Shown here: one piece after another, positions 1 to 6,426 of the stretch
Position numbering within the stretch: the stretch's first letter is position 1
How the letters are laid out: each line of letters starts with the position of its first letter
NCBI GenBank assembly: GCA_016780605.1
Contig: JADHLS010000315.1
Location: 1 to 6,437, forward strand
Direction of reading: 5' to 3'
Source of the DNA: Reyranella sp.
Lineage (GTDB): Bacteria > Pseudomonadota > Alphaproteobacteria > Reyranellales > Reyranellaceae
Length of the DNA: 6,437 nt
Program-made: the position numbers and the translations under genes
Notes under the pieces: generated by a model
Databases searched by the model: none
The model's input: only the letters and a program-made list of their open reading frames with translations
Told to the model about the DNA's origin: nothing

Positions 1-1149
1 GACAAGGGCGCCGGCAAGTCGCCGCCAGGAGCGTCGCCTCAGCAGCCATGACAGGTAGGGATCGCGGTCGAAGGTGAGCGCATTGTCGGGCCCCTCGCCT
101 TCGAACCAAACCGCGGCCTGGCGGGACAGGTCCTGATTGATGCCGCGGACAAGGTGGGCGTTCAGGACCGCCTGCGTCGGCTCGGCCGGCCTGATGCCGC
201 GCTCCCGCCAGAGCGGATCGTAGACCATGTCGTCGAACCGCTGGATCTGAAGTTCGATGTCGAGATGCTGCGCCGCCAGCCGTGCGTAGCGGTCCTCCTC
301 GATATTCATCAGGTCTTCGTAATGCTCGCAACAGGCCACGACGCGACGCGGGTCGGCGGTCAGCTGGACGGTCGAGGCGGCCAACGTCGTGGAATCGAGG
401 CCGCCGCTCATGGCGATGCCAACCTTTCCCCGCGGCAGGCGATCGGCGACCGCGAGCGACAACAGCTCGCGAAACCGTTCGGCATAGGCGCCGCGCCGTT
501 CGAGTTGCAGCGGCTCGGCAATCTCGAGACGCCAGTAGCGGTGAACGCTTGCGCCCGTGCCACTCCACAGCAGCCGATGGCTTGGCGCGAGGCGGCTGAC
601 GTCGCGATACACCGTCCGATGAAACTCACGGCTCCAGGACAGTGTCAGGAAATCGGCGACCCAATATTCGTCGAGGTCGCGAAGACCCGCGCCCTGCTGC
701 GCGACCCAATCGAGCGAATCACCGATGATGCCCAAGCTACCGGTGCGGCAGTGGAACAGGACACGCTTGCCTAGTTGGTCGCGCACGGTGAACAAACGCT
801 GCCTCGTGTCGTCCCAAAGCACGAAGGCGAAATCGCCGGCCAGATGCTCGACGCAGCGCTCGCCCCATTTGGCATAGGCATGCAGGCAAAGCCGCATGTC
901 GGACACATGCGGCGTCTCGTCCGCGAGATGCGGTCCGAGCTGCGACCGCAGGCGCTCGCGCGCATCGAGCCGGATGCGGCCGGCGATCCAATAGCGGTCG
1001 GCAAGGGAGTCGATGCCGGTCTCCTCGCCGGCAGCGTCCGACGTCCGGCAAAGGAGCGCCGCCTGACGGTGCGCCCCGAGCACCTTGAGGCCGTCGGCCG
1101 GCTGCAGGTCCAGCGGGCCGCCGTCGAAGTTGAACAGGGCGGCGAACAC
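1..1149 (-). CDS. Asparagine synthetase-like lasso peptide macrolactam cyclase (C protein), C-terminus beyond window
   Basis: The reverse strand reads open for 383 codons from a GTG at 1149 to the window edge, so the C-terminus is missing (lasso cyclases are usually about 550-650 aa). Residues 1-200 form a glutaminase-type (class II amidotransferase) fold with AGDFAFVLWDD and the TVRDQLGKRVLF segment. From about residue 220 comes the ATP-pyrophosphatase domain with the PP-loop SGGLDS at 248-253. A second conserved motif, GEGPDNAL, lies at 351-358, where asparagine synthetases have GEGxDEL. The protein begins MFAALFNFDG: the catalytic Cys2 of true glutamine-using asparagine synthetases is absent, so free glutamine hydrolysis is not expected. 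In lasso systems this family adenylates a precursor Asp/Glu side chain and closes the ring onto the core N-terminal amine in the cytoplasm. The adjacent B2 peptidase supports that role. The start was chosen because it lies just after the B2 stop and gives the full N-terminal domain. Family membership is very likely; the lasso role is inferred from context. Confidence 0.9.
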   Translation of the reverse strand, partial: MFAALFNFDGGPLDLQPADGLKVLGAHRQAALLCRTSDAAGEETGIDSLADRYWIAGRIRLDARERLRSQLGPHLADETPHVSDMRLCLHAYAKWGERCVEHLAGDFAFVLWDDTRQRLFTVRDQLGKRVLFHCRTGSLGIIGDSLDWVAQQGAGLRDLDEYWVADFLTLSWSREFHRTVYRDVSRLAPSHRLLWSGTGASVHRYWRLEIAEPLQLERRGAYAERFRELLSLAVADRLPRGKVGIAMSGGLDSTTLAASTVQLTADPRRVVACCEHYEDLMNIEEDRYARLAAQHLDIELQIQRFDDMVYDPLWRERGIRPAEPTQAVLNAHLVRGINQDLSRQAAVWFEGEGPDNALTFDRDPYLSWLLRRRSWRRLAGALV

Positions 1150-1152
1150 GGC

Positions 1153-1566
1153 TCAGCGCTCGCGGGACGGCCAGCTCACGAGGCGAACATAGGTGTCGAG
1201 CTCACCCTCGCCGACCAGGACACGGCCGTCGCGCTCCACCCACGCATGCGCCGCGAAGACGCCGCCAGTCCGGGACACGCCGATATGCAGCTCCGAACGA
1301 TGGCCGTGCCGGCCGAGCATGCGTTGCAGGGCGAGTCCCGAGACCAGGCAGGTTGCGCCGGGCGTCGAGCGACTGGCCGTGCGGACAGCCCAGACAATTC
1401 GCTCTACCGGCGCGCCGCTGCGGCCGGACCGGACGGCCATGGCGCGCAGCCGGCTCGCTGAGACGAAGTACAAAGCCAGCCGGAAGTAGGCGCAGGCGGC
1501 GAAGGCTTCGAGCAACAGGCGCTTGTCCGCACCCGACAGCACCCAGAAGACCGACAACTTTCTCAC
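1153..1566 (-). CDS. Lasso peptide leader peptidase, stand-alone B2 protein (transglutaminase-like)
   Basis: This 137-aa protein matches the lasso peptide B2 / Transglut_core3 family, cysteine proteases that remove the leader of the lasso precursor so that the cyclase can act. The catalytic cysteine is Cys73 (GATCLVSGLALQRML), followed by the LHIGV strand and the FAAHAWVERDG block. His107 and Asp113 complete a Cys-His-Asp triad. The N-terminal 45 residues are helical and fairly hydrophobic. Length is typical of a split B2; many proteobacterial B proteins are fusions carrying an N-terminal leader-binding RRE domain, which is absent here, so a separate PqqD-like B1 would be needed. The GTG start overlaps the kinase stop as GTGA (4 nt), implying translational coupling. 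Its TGA stop is followed by one codon and then the cyclase GTG in the same frame. Confidence in the family is high. Confidence 0.92.
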   Translation of the reverse strand: MRKLSVFWVLSGADKRLLLEAFAACAYFRLALYFVSASRLRAMAVRSGRSGAPVERIVWAVRTASRSTPGATCLVSGLALQRMLGRHGHRSELHIGVSRTGGVFAAHAWVERDGRVLVGEGELDTYVRLVSWPSRER

Positions 1567-2513
1567 GTTCCCATCGTCCGATGGATCTCGGCCGCCACGT
1601 CGTCCATCACGTCGAAGCTCCGCGGATAGCGCAGCGCGTAGACCGGCAGCATGCGCGACAACTGCGCGGCAAACGCCATCTGCCGGGCAAGCCTGTTCGG
1701 CGCAATATACCGGTCGTCCATCGAGGACGACAGGATGACCTTGGCAAGCTCGAGGCCCGAAAGACGGGCGGACGATACGGCGATGGGCCGCGGCTGCCCT
1801 GGGAGATCACCGATATAATAGAGACCGGAAAGCGGCAGCGGGCCGTTGCGGACGCGGCCGGTGTCGCGCGGCCGAACCATGATCTTGCCGCTGATCGAGT
1901 TGAAATGACCGTCGGCCAGCGCGTCCGGCAGGAACCGGCGGCCCGGATCGTCGAGCAGCTTCAGGCGATACGGTCCCTGATGGGCAATGGGGAGGCCCTG
2001 CGAGAACTCGACCCGGAGCATATCGTCGGTGACGAGATCGGCGCCGCGGTTGATGAGGAGAGCGGCCAGCGTCGACTTTCCCGCGCCGCTGTGGCCGAGC
2101 AGGCCAATGGCGCGGCCGTCGAGATCGATCACCGTCGAATGGAGCGGCTCCTCGCCGCGCAGCGTCAAGGCTGTGCCGAGGACGAAATTCATGAGATTCG
2201 CTTCGAACGTCCGACGATCGACGGACGGCGAGGCCGAGCAGATCACGTCGCAGCCGTCGGGCGACACCACCACCTCGAAGATGTCGTCGACCTTGAGATA
2301 GACGGAGCCGTCTTCGAGCATGAGATGCACGACCGGGTCGTCAGGCGCAGTCTGAGGCGGGCTTGCCGGCAAGGCGACAGGAAGCCCGCCCGACTCCGCA
2401 AAGCGGATCGTTATCGTGAGGCCGTCCACGTCCCCGGCCGGCTCCAGAGAGCCGAACGGCTGGTCGCTGGCCACGACAAGACCGTAGACAGCGTAGCGAT
2501 AGAGCGGCTTCAC
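1563..2513 (-). CDS. HPr kinase-like protein, candidate lasso peptide kinase
   Basis: This 316-aa protein resembles the C-terminal kinase domain of HPr kinase/phosphorylase. The stretch from PLHST (123-127) leads into a P-loop GHSGAGKST at 140-148 and an acidic pair VTDD at 161-164, the usual order in this family. The 120-residue N-terminal part starts MKPLYRYAVYGLVVASD and is not a recognisable HPrK N-terminal domain. No HPr or other PTS gene lies nearby. HPrK homologues within lasso clusters, such as the paeninodin kinase, are known to phosphorylate a serine near the precursor C-terminus. Being the first gene of a K-B2-C operon, this one probably acts the same way on an unseen precursor. 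The GTG start at 2513 is preceded by a weak GGGA Shine-Dalgarno, and an in-frame TAG upstream limits further extension. The stop overlaps the B2 start by 4 nt. The P-loop kinase call is firm; the substrate is inferred. Confidence 0.88.
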   Translation of the reverse strand: MKPLYRYAVYGLVVASDQPFGSLEPAGDVDGLTITIRFAESGGLPVALPASPPQTAPDDPVVHLMLEDGSVYLKVDDIFEVVVSPDGCDVICSASPSVDRRTFEANLMNFVLGTALTLRGEEPLHSTVIDLDGRAIGLLGHSGAGKSTLAALLINRGADLVTDDMLRVEFSQGLPIAHQGPYRLKLLDDPGRRFLPDALADGHFNSISGKIMVRPRDTGRVRNGPLPLSGLYYIGDLPGQPRPIAVSSARLSGLELAKVILSSSMDDRYIAPNRLARQMAFAAQLSRMLPVYALRYPRSFDVMDDVAAEIHRTMGT

Positions 2514-2592
2514 CGATGTTCCCGTTGCGCGTGGCGCGTTTTCCCGAATACTAACAGCACCTTAACCGACGGGGGCTGCGGAAGGTACAAGC
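2514..2592. promoter_or_regulatory. Divergent intergenic region between RiPP kinase and PhyH oxygenase genes
   Basis: This 79-bp gap separates two divergently transcribed operons and must hold the start signals for both, unless one is read from farther away. It is more AT-rich than its flanks around 2540-2565. A possible plus-strand promoter is TTGCGC at 2525-2530, a 16-nt gap and AATACT at 2547-2552, only 3/6 and 4/6 matches to the sigma-70 consensus, so it is tentative. No convincing minus-strand promoter was seen. There is no room here for a normal lasso precursor gene. Confidence 0.4.
2559..2586 (+). promoter_or_regulatory. Possible hairpin covering the PhyH ribosome binding site
   Basis: ACCTTAACCG at 2559-2568 can pair with CGGAAGGT at 2579-2586 as an 8-bp stem with a 2-nt AA bulge and a 10-nt loop. 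The right arm contains GGAAGG (2580-2585), the Shine-Dalgarno sequence 7 nt before the PhyH ATG. If the transcript starts upstream of 2559, the stem would hide the ribosome binding site. The pairing is seen in the sequence; any regulatory role is inference, and short stems like this arise by chance in GC-rich DNA. Confidence 0.25.
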
Positions 2593-3378
2593 ATGATCAG
2601 GGTCGACTGCCAGGGTGTGGCGCCCGAGGCCGCCGCCGCCTCCGAGGAGATCCGCGCGGCCATCGCCTGTTTCGTGAAGCATGGCTATGCCATCCTCGAC
2701 CACGTCGTCCCGGCTGAAAAGATCCACGCTCTCCAGCAGGAATTCGAGCAGGACTATGGCCGCTCGCTGAAGCGCGAAGAAGACGACATGTCGAAGGAAG
2801 TCGGCGATGCGCGCTTCATGATCCCGCTGCGCCTGGCCAAAGGTTTCGCCGACACCGCGATCTTCGCCAATCCCTACGTGGTCGCCGTCGTTCATGCCGT
2901 GCTGGAGCAGACGGCCATCCTCGAAGCCTATGGTGCCGTCGTATCCTTCCCCGGCGCCAAGGCACAGCCGAACCACCATGACGGGCCTCACCTGTTCGGC
3001 GCGGAGATCTCCGCTTTGCTGCCGGCCCATGCGCTCACCTTCGCGCTCCCCTTGGTCGAAATGAACGAGAGCCACGGGACCACGACGCTGCTGCCGGGAA
3101 GCCATCGCTGGCGCAGAGCGGGCGAAGATGTCGAAGGCATCACGCCGACAGTGCCGACGGGATCGTGCATGCTGTGGGATTTCCGCCTGGTCCACAGCGG
3201 CACCGCCAACCGGTCGACGGTGCAGAGACCGATGCTCTACGGCACCTATTCGAGGCCGTGGTATCGGGACCCCGTCAATTTCCGCGGCAAGAGGAGGATG
3301 CGACGTGTCGATTTCGACGCCGGCTTCCTCGAAACCCTGCCTGAAGACGCACGGCGCCTGATCAGCCATGCCGCCTGA
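2593..3378 (+). CDS. Phytanoyl-CoA dioxygenase (PhyH) family Fe(II)/2-oxoglutarate oxygenase
   Basis: This 261-aa protein has the PhyH-family layout: an N-terminal helix with FVKHGYAILDHVVP (27-40), then a jelly-roll core. The metal-binding HxD is H128/D130 in the segment PNHHDGPHLF. The distal histidine is H201 in WDFRLVHSGTANRS, with R212 suitably placed to bind the 2-oxoglutarate carboxylate. The GTTTLLPGSHRW loop (162-173) is also typical. All catalytic residues appear intact, so an active hydroxylase using O2, Fe(II) and 2-oxoglutarate is expected in the cytoplasm. The substrate cannot be read from sequence: the family hydroxylates small molecules, amino acids and peptidyl substrates. 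The ATG is supported by GGAAGG 7 nt upstream. It is the first gene of a three-gene operon, divergent from the RiPP genes, and overlaps the next oxygenase by 11 bp. A tailoring role on the peptide is plausible but unproven. Confidence 0.88.
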   Translation: MIRVDCQGVAPEAAAASEEIRAAIACFVKHGYAILDHVVPAEKIHALQQEFEQDYGRSLKREEDDMSKEVGDARFMIPLRLAKGFADTAIFANPYVVAVVHAVLEQTAILEAYGAVVSFPGAKAQPNHHDGPHLFGAEISALLPAHALTFALPLVEMNESHGTTTLLPGSHRWRRAGEDVEGITPTVPTGSCMLWDFRLVHSGTANRSTVQRPMLYGTYSRPWYRDPVNFRGKRRMRRVDFDAGFLETLPEDARRLISHAA

Positions 3379-3979
3379 CGCGACCGGACGGGCGATGCCG
3401 CGTCGCATCATCACTTCATGGCTAGGCGGGGATGAGGCTGATCGGCTCCTTTCGTATGCCGTGGCCGAAGAAGGACGCTTCATCGAGACGAAAGTTGTGC
3501 TCGCGAATGAAACGACGGCGAACGTCGATCGATCTCTGCGCCGGTCGCGTGTCCTGCGCGATCTCGGACCGTTCGAGCCGCTGCTGCGCACCAGGGCCCA
3601 GGCTCTCCAGCTCATGCTCGAGACCGAATTCGGAATGAGCCACAGGCCGCTGGGAGAGATCGAGATCGAGCTGGTGGCGCATGGCGATGGCGGCTTCTAT
3701 CGGCCTCACATCGACACCTTCACCGGCGACACCGCATCGAGTGGCGCCAATCGGCGGCTTAGCCTGATCTATTACTTCCATCGAAGACCTCAGGCATTCT
3801 CAGGCGGGCGGCTGCGGCTACTCAGCCTGAAGGGTGGCGAGCCGCTTGCGATCGAACCGGCTCATGACACGCTGATCGCCTTCCCGTCATTCATGCCGCA
3901 TGAGGTGGAGCCTGTGTCGATCCCACGGGACGGCTTCGAAAACTGCCGGTTCGCCGTGAACATCTGGCTTCACGGATAG
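3368..3979 (+). CDS. Prolyl 4-hydroxylase-type 2OG-Fe(II) oxygenase
   Basis: This 203-aa protein is a compact 2OG-Fe(II) oxygenase of the prolyl-4-hydroxylase/2OG-FeII_Oxy_3 type. The core begins IEIELVAHGDGGFYRPHID, with iron ligands H114 and D116. It continues with RRLSLIYYFHR (129-139), the FSGGRLRL turn (144-151), the distal H178 in FPSFMPHEV, and R194 in the CRFAVNIWLH end block, the expected 2-oxoglutarate contact. It therefore appears catalytically complete. Relatives hydroxylate protein or peptide side chains, especially proline; the substrate here is unknown. The ATG at 3368 lies inside the end of the PhyH gene (11-bp overlap), suggesting translational coupling. An internal ATG at 3395, preceded by GGACGGG, would give 194 aa and is a credible alternative. 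Two differently folded-in-detail 2OG oxygenases in tandem suggest two successive or separate hydroxylations. Confidence 0.85.
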   Translation: MPPDATGRAMPRRIITSWLGGDEADRLLSYAVAEEGRFIETKVVLANETTANVDRSLRRSRVLRDLGPFEPLLRTRAQALQLMLETEFGMSHRPLGEIEIELVAHGDGGFYRPHIDTFTGDTASSGANRRLSLIYYFHRRPQAFSGGRLRLLSLKGGEPLAIEPAHDTLIAFPSFMPHEVEPVSIPRDGFENCRFAVNIWLHG

Positions 3980-3984
3980 CCAGC

Positions 3985-5193
3985 GTGAACGTGCGCCAAG
4001 ACATTGGTCATCTCGCACCGATCGTGACGGCGGCCTCGGTCAATCGCGTGCAAGTGGAGTTCCTGAGCGGCGAGCGCGTCGTCGGACGCATCGATGCACC
4101 GGCGCTGGGTGGCTTCTCGGTGCGCGATGTCATGCGGCTTGCCCTCGACTGCGTCCCTCTCGGCGAGCTCATCAGATCGGGCGGCCTCAAGACCCGCTTC
4201 CGCTTCTGGTGGTTGAGCGGACTGGCCGTCCTGCGCCTCGGCGCCGAAGCGGTGGCAGCCGGGCTGGCAGGACGCACCATGCCGTTGCGCGGTCTGCGCG
4301 CGTTCGCCAAGGCAGCCTTGAGCGAGGGCGCGATCGGCGCGACGGCGGGCGCGGATGAACGCACCATCGCCTCCTTGATCGCTGAAGGCAAAGCGATGGC
4401 GGCGCGCATGGTGCCCGTCCCCGTCCAGGAAAAGCCGCCGGCGCACCCGGCGCGAGCGCAGGCACAGCCGGGAGCCCGGAGCGACCGCCTGCCCGTCCTG
4501 CTCTATCACCGTGTCGCCGAGGAAGGCCCGGCCGCGCTGGCACGTTTCCGCCAGACACCGGCGGCCTTCACCGAGCAGATGACCTGGCTGCGCCGCAACG
4601 GCTACCATGCCGTCACTTCGGCCGAGCTGGTGCGCCACTTCAAGAGCGGCCAAGCCTTCGACGGCAAGCCCGTGCTGATCAGCTTCGACGATGCCTATTG
4701 CGACTTCCACGACACGGCGTGGCCGATCCTGCGCGCCCACGACTTGACCGCCGAAGTGTTCGTCGTCACCGACCGCGTCGGCGGCTGCGCCGACTGGGAT
4801 GCCGCCTTCGGCGCGCCTGCCCCGCTGATGGATTGGCCGCAGCTGCAGGCGTTGTCCGCCGCCGGCATCCGTTTCGGCAGCCATATGGCAAGCCACAGCC
4901 ACATGGCCGGCTTGTCGAGCCGCGAGATCGTGCTGGAGGCGGCGCGTTCGCGGGCGGCGCTGGAGCGCGCCCTCGGAACGGCCTGCCGGTCGATCACCGC
5001 TCCCTACGGCGACGGCGACGACCGCTTTGTGCGCATCGCCCGCGCCTGCGGCTACGAGGTCGCCTTCACCACCGATCCTGGCCTTGCCGCCCTTGGCGCG
5101 GATGCTCTGCGTCTGCCACGCATCGAGATTCGCAGCGGCTGGTCGCTCGAGGCTTTCGCCGCCGCCGTGAAGGAAGGGTCGGGCGTCGTTTAG
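3985..5193 (+). CDS. NodB-type polysaccharide deacetylase with unrecognised N-terminal region
   Basis: The C-terminal part of this 402-aa protein (from about residue 170) is a carbohydrate esterase family 4 / NodB domain. It contains LPVLLYHRV with H175, the FDDAY motif with catalytic D235 and metal-binding D236, the metal pair H300/H304 in GSHMASH, and the TAPYGDGDDRF motif around 338-347. Such enzymes hydrolyse N-acetyl groups of amino-sugar polymers using a metal. Residues 1-140 match nothing I recognise. They include a Trp-rich hydrophobic stretch (FRFWWLSGLAVLRLG) that may contact a membrane or partner, followed by a Pro/Ala-rich linker at about 140-170. No signal peptide is visible, so a cytoplasmic location is likely, unlike many secreted deacetylases. 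The GTG start is 5 nt after the preceding stop, with only a weak GGA upstream, so it probably depends on coupling. The glycan substrate is unknown. Confidence 0.87.
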   Translation: MNVRQDIGHLAPIVTAASVNRVQVEFLSGERVVGRIDAPALGGFSVRDVMRLALDCVPLGELIRSGGLKTRFRFWWLSGLAVLRLGAEAVAAGLAGRTMPLRGLRAFAKAALSEGAIGATAGADERTIASLIAEGKAMAARMVPVPVQEKPPAHPARAQAQPGARSDRLPVLLYHRVAEEGPAALARFRQTPAAFTEQMTWLRRNGYHAVTSAELVRHFKSGQAFDGKPVLISFDDAYCDFHDTAWPILRAHDLTAEVFVVTDRVGGCADWDAAFGAPAPLMDWPQLQALSAAGIRFGSHMASHSHMAGLSSREIVLEAARSRAALERALGTACRSITAPYGDGDDRFVRIARACGYEVAFTTDPGLAALGADALRLPRIEIRSGWSLEAFAAAVKEGSGVV

Positions 5194-5265
5194 CGGCGAG
5201 ATGGCCCACCCCGGGCGGCCCGCATCGTGCTACAGGATGGGCGGAGTGCGCGAGGGGAACACGCG
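5194..5265 (+). promoter_or_regulatory. Short gap before patatin gene with ribosome binding site
   Basis: This 72-bp GC-rich spacer separates the deacetylase and patatin genes. It contains no clear intrinsic terminator: the GGGCGGCCC at about 5213-5221 has no room for a loop and no T-run. A GAGGGGA stretch at 5252-5258 lies 7 nt before the ATG at 5266 and serves as the Shine-Dalgarno sequence. An in-frame GTG at 5227 exists but lacks such a site. Readthrough from the upstream operon cannot be excluded. Confidence 0.4.
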
Positions 5266-6414
5266 ATGACTACCAACGGGGGCCCGGCTCGACCGGATTT
5301 CGAGCGGATTGCGCTTTTGTTGCAAGGTGGCGGCGCCTTGGGCGCCTATCAGGCCGGGGTGTACCAGGCGCTGGCCGAAGCCAATCTGCATCCGGATTGC
5401 GTGGCCGGCATCTCGATCGGCGCGATCAACTGCGCGATCATCGCCGGCAACCCGCCCGAGAAACGCGTCGAGAAGCTGCGCGCCTTCTGGGAGACGGTGA
5501 CCCAGCCACCGCTCGGCATTCCCGGCATCGCGTCGATCAATCTCGGCGATGGCCTCGCCCACCAGACGGTCAATCAATGGCGGGCGCTCGGCACCCTGAT
5601 GTTCGGCGCACCGAGCTTCTTCCAGCCGCGCATCCCGCCGCCGATCTTCACACCGGCCGCCACGCCCGACACGCTTGGCTTCTACGATACGAGGCCGCTC
5701 AAGAGCCTGCTCGAGAGCCTGGTCGACTTCGAGCGCATCAACGCCAAGGAGATGCGCTTCGGCGTCGGCGCCACCAACGTCAAGACGGGCAACTTCGTCT
5801 ACTTCGACAACACGACCCACACGGTTGGGCCCCAGCACGTCATGGCGAGCGGATCGCTGCCGCCCGGCTTCCCCGCCACCGAGGTCGACGGCGAGTACTA
5901 TTGGGACGGCGGCGTCGTCTCCAATACGCCCTTGCAATGGGTGCTCGACAACCGGCCACGGCAGGACACGCTCGCCTTCCAGGTCGACCTGTGGAGCGCG
6001 CGCGGCGAGCTGCCGCGCGACATGATCGAGGTCGATGTCCGACAGAAGGACATCCGCTACTCGAGCCGTACCCGCAAGGGCACCGACGAGTTCCGTCGCA
6101 TGCAGTCGATGCGCCGCGCCGCCGCCAAGCTGCTCGACGGCATGCATGCGGATCTGCGCCAGACGCCGGAAGCCGAGTTGCTGGCCCAGGAGGCCGACAG
6201 CAAGGTCTACAACATCATCCACCTGATCTATCACGCGCGGCGCTACGAGGGTTCGTCCAAGGACTACGAGTTCTCGCGCCGGACCATGGAGGAGCATTGG
6301 GCGAGCGGCTACAGCGACATGGCGCGCACGCTCCAGCATCCCGAGGTCCTGCAGCGGCCGCAGAGCGCCGACGGCGTATTCACCTTCGATCTCAAGACCC
6401 AGGGCCGAGTGTAG
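5266..6414 (+). CDS. Patatin-like phospholipase with C-terminal DUF3734-type region
   Basis: This 382-aa protein is a patatin-family serine lipid acyl hydrolase. The oxyanion-hole motif is LLQGGGALGAYQAGV (18-32), the nucleophile elbow GISIG has Ser50, and the dyad Asp is D214 in WDGGVVSNTPL. The catalytic dyad is complete. After the patatin domain, the remaining 150 or so residues, including the DIRYSSRTRKGTDEFRRMQ segment and the YNIIHLIYHARRYEG block, match the DUF3734 tail of proteobacterial patatins. No signal peptide is visible, so it is probably cytoplasmic. In alphaproteobacteria such proteins are often found beside polyhydroxybutyrate or ketone-body genes. The ATG at 5266 was preferred over the in-frame GTG at 5227 because of the GAGGGGA ribosome site. 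It appears to be a chromosomal gene unrelated to the peptide locus. Confidence 0.9.
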   Translation: MTTNGGPARPDFERIALLLQGGGALGAYQAGVYQALAEANLHPDCVAGISIGAINCAIIAGNPPEKRVEKLRAFWETVTQPPLGIPGIASINLGDGLAHQTVNQWRALGTLMFGAPSFFQPRIPPPIFTPAATPDTLGFYDTRPLKSLLESLVDFERINAKEMRFGVGATNVKTGNFVYFDNTTHTVGPQHVMASGSLPPGFPATEVDGEYYWDGGVVSNTPLQWVLDNRPRQDTLAFQVDLWSARGELPRDMIEVDVRQKDIRYSSRTRKGTDEFRRMQSMRRAAAKLLDGMHADLRQTPEAELLAQEADSKVYNIIHLIYHARRYEGSSKDYEFSRRTMEEHWASGYSDMARTLQHPEVLQRPQSADGVFTFDLKTQGRV

Positions 6415-6426
6415 GAGCAGAGCGCC

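Noticed and set aside
154..774. Plus-strand 206-codon open frame at the left end
   Set aside because: It is antisense to the cyclase, which has the SGGLDS PP-loop in the other strand.
2514..2592. Possible lasso precursor gene in the divergent gap
   Set aside because: Seventy-nine bases are too few for a leader plus core, and the minus frame in phase with the kinase contains a TAG. No start and core-like sequence was seen.
1353..2717. Long plus-strand open frame of 454 codons across the kinase and B2 genes
   Set aside because: It is antisense to genes with clear catalytic motifs, its translation is Arg-rich with low complexity and has no recognisable domain, and such frames are common opposite GC-rich genes.
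2551..3615. Minus-strand open frame of 354 codons opposite the PhyH and P4H genes
   Set aside because: It lies opposite two intact oxygenases and has no motif; it is explained by codon bias on the other strand.
5194..5265. Intrinsic terminator after the deacetylase gene
   Set aside because: The GC-rich palindrome has no loop space and no following T-run.
5230..6339. Minus-strand open frame of 369 codons opposite the patatin gene
   Set aside because: It mirrors the patatin coding frame, and the translation is Val/Gly/Ala/Arg-rich without a domain.
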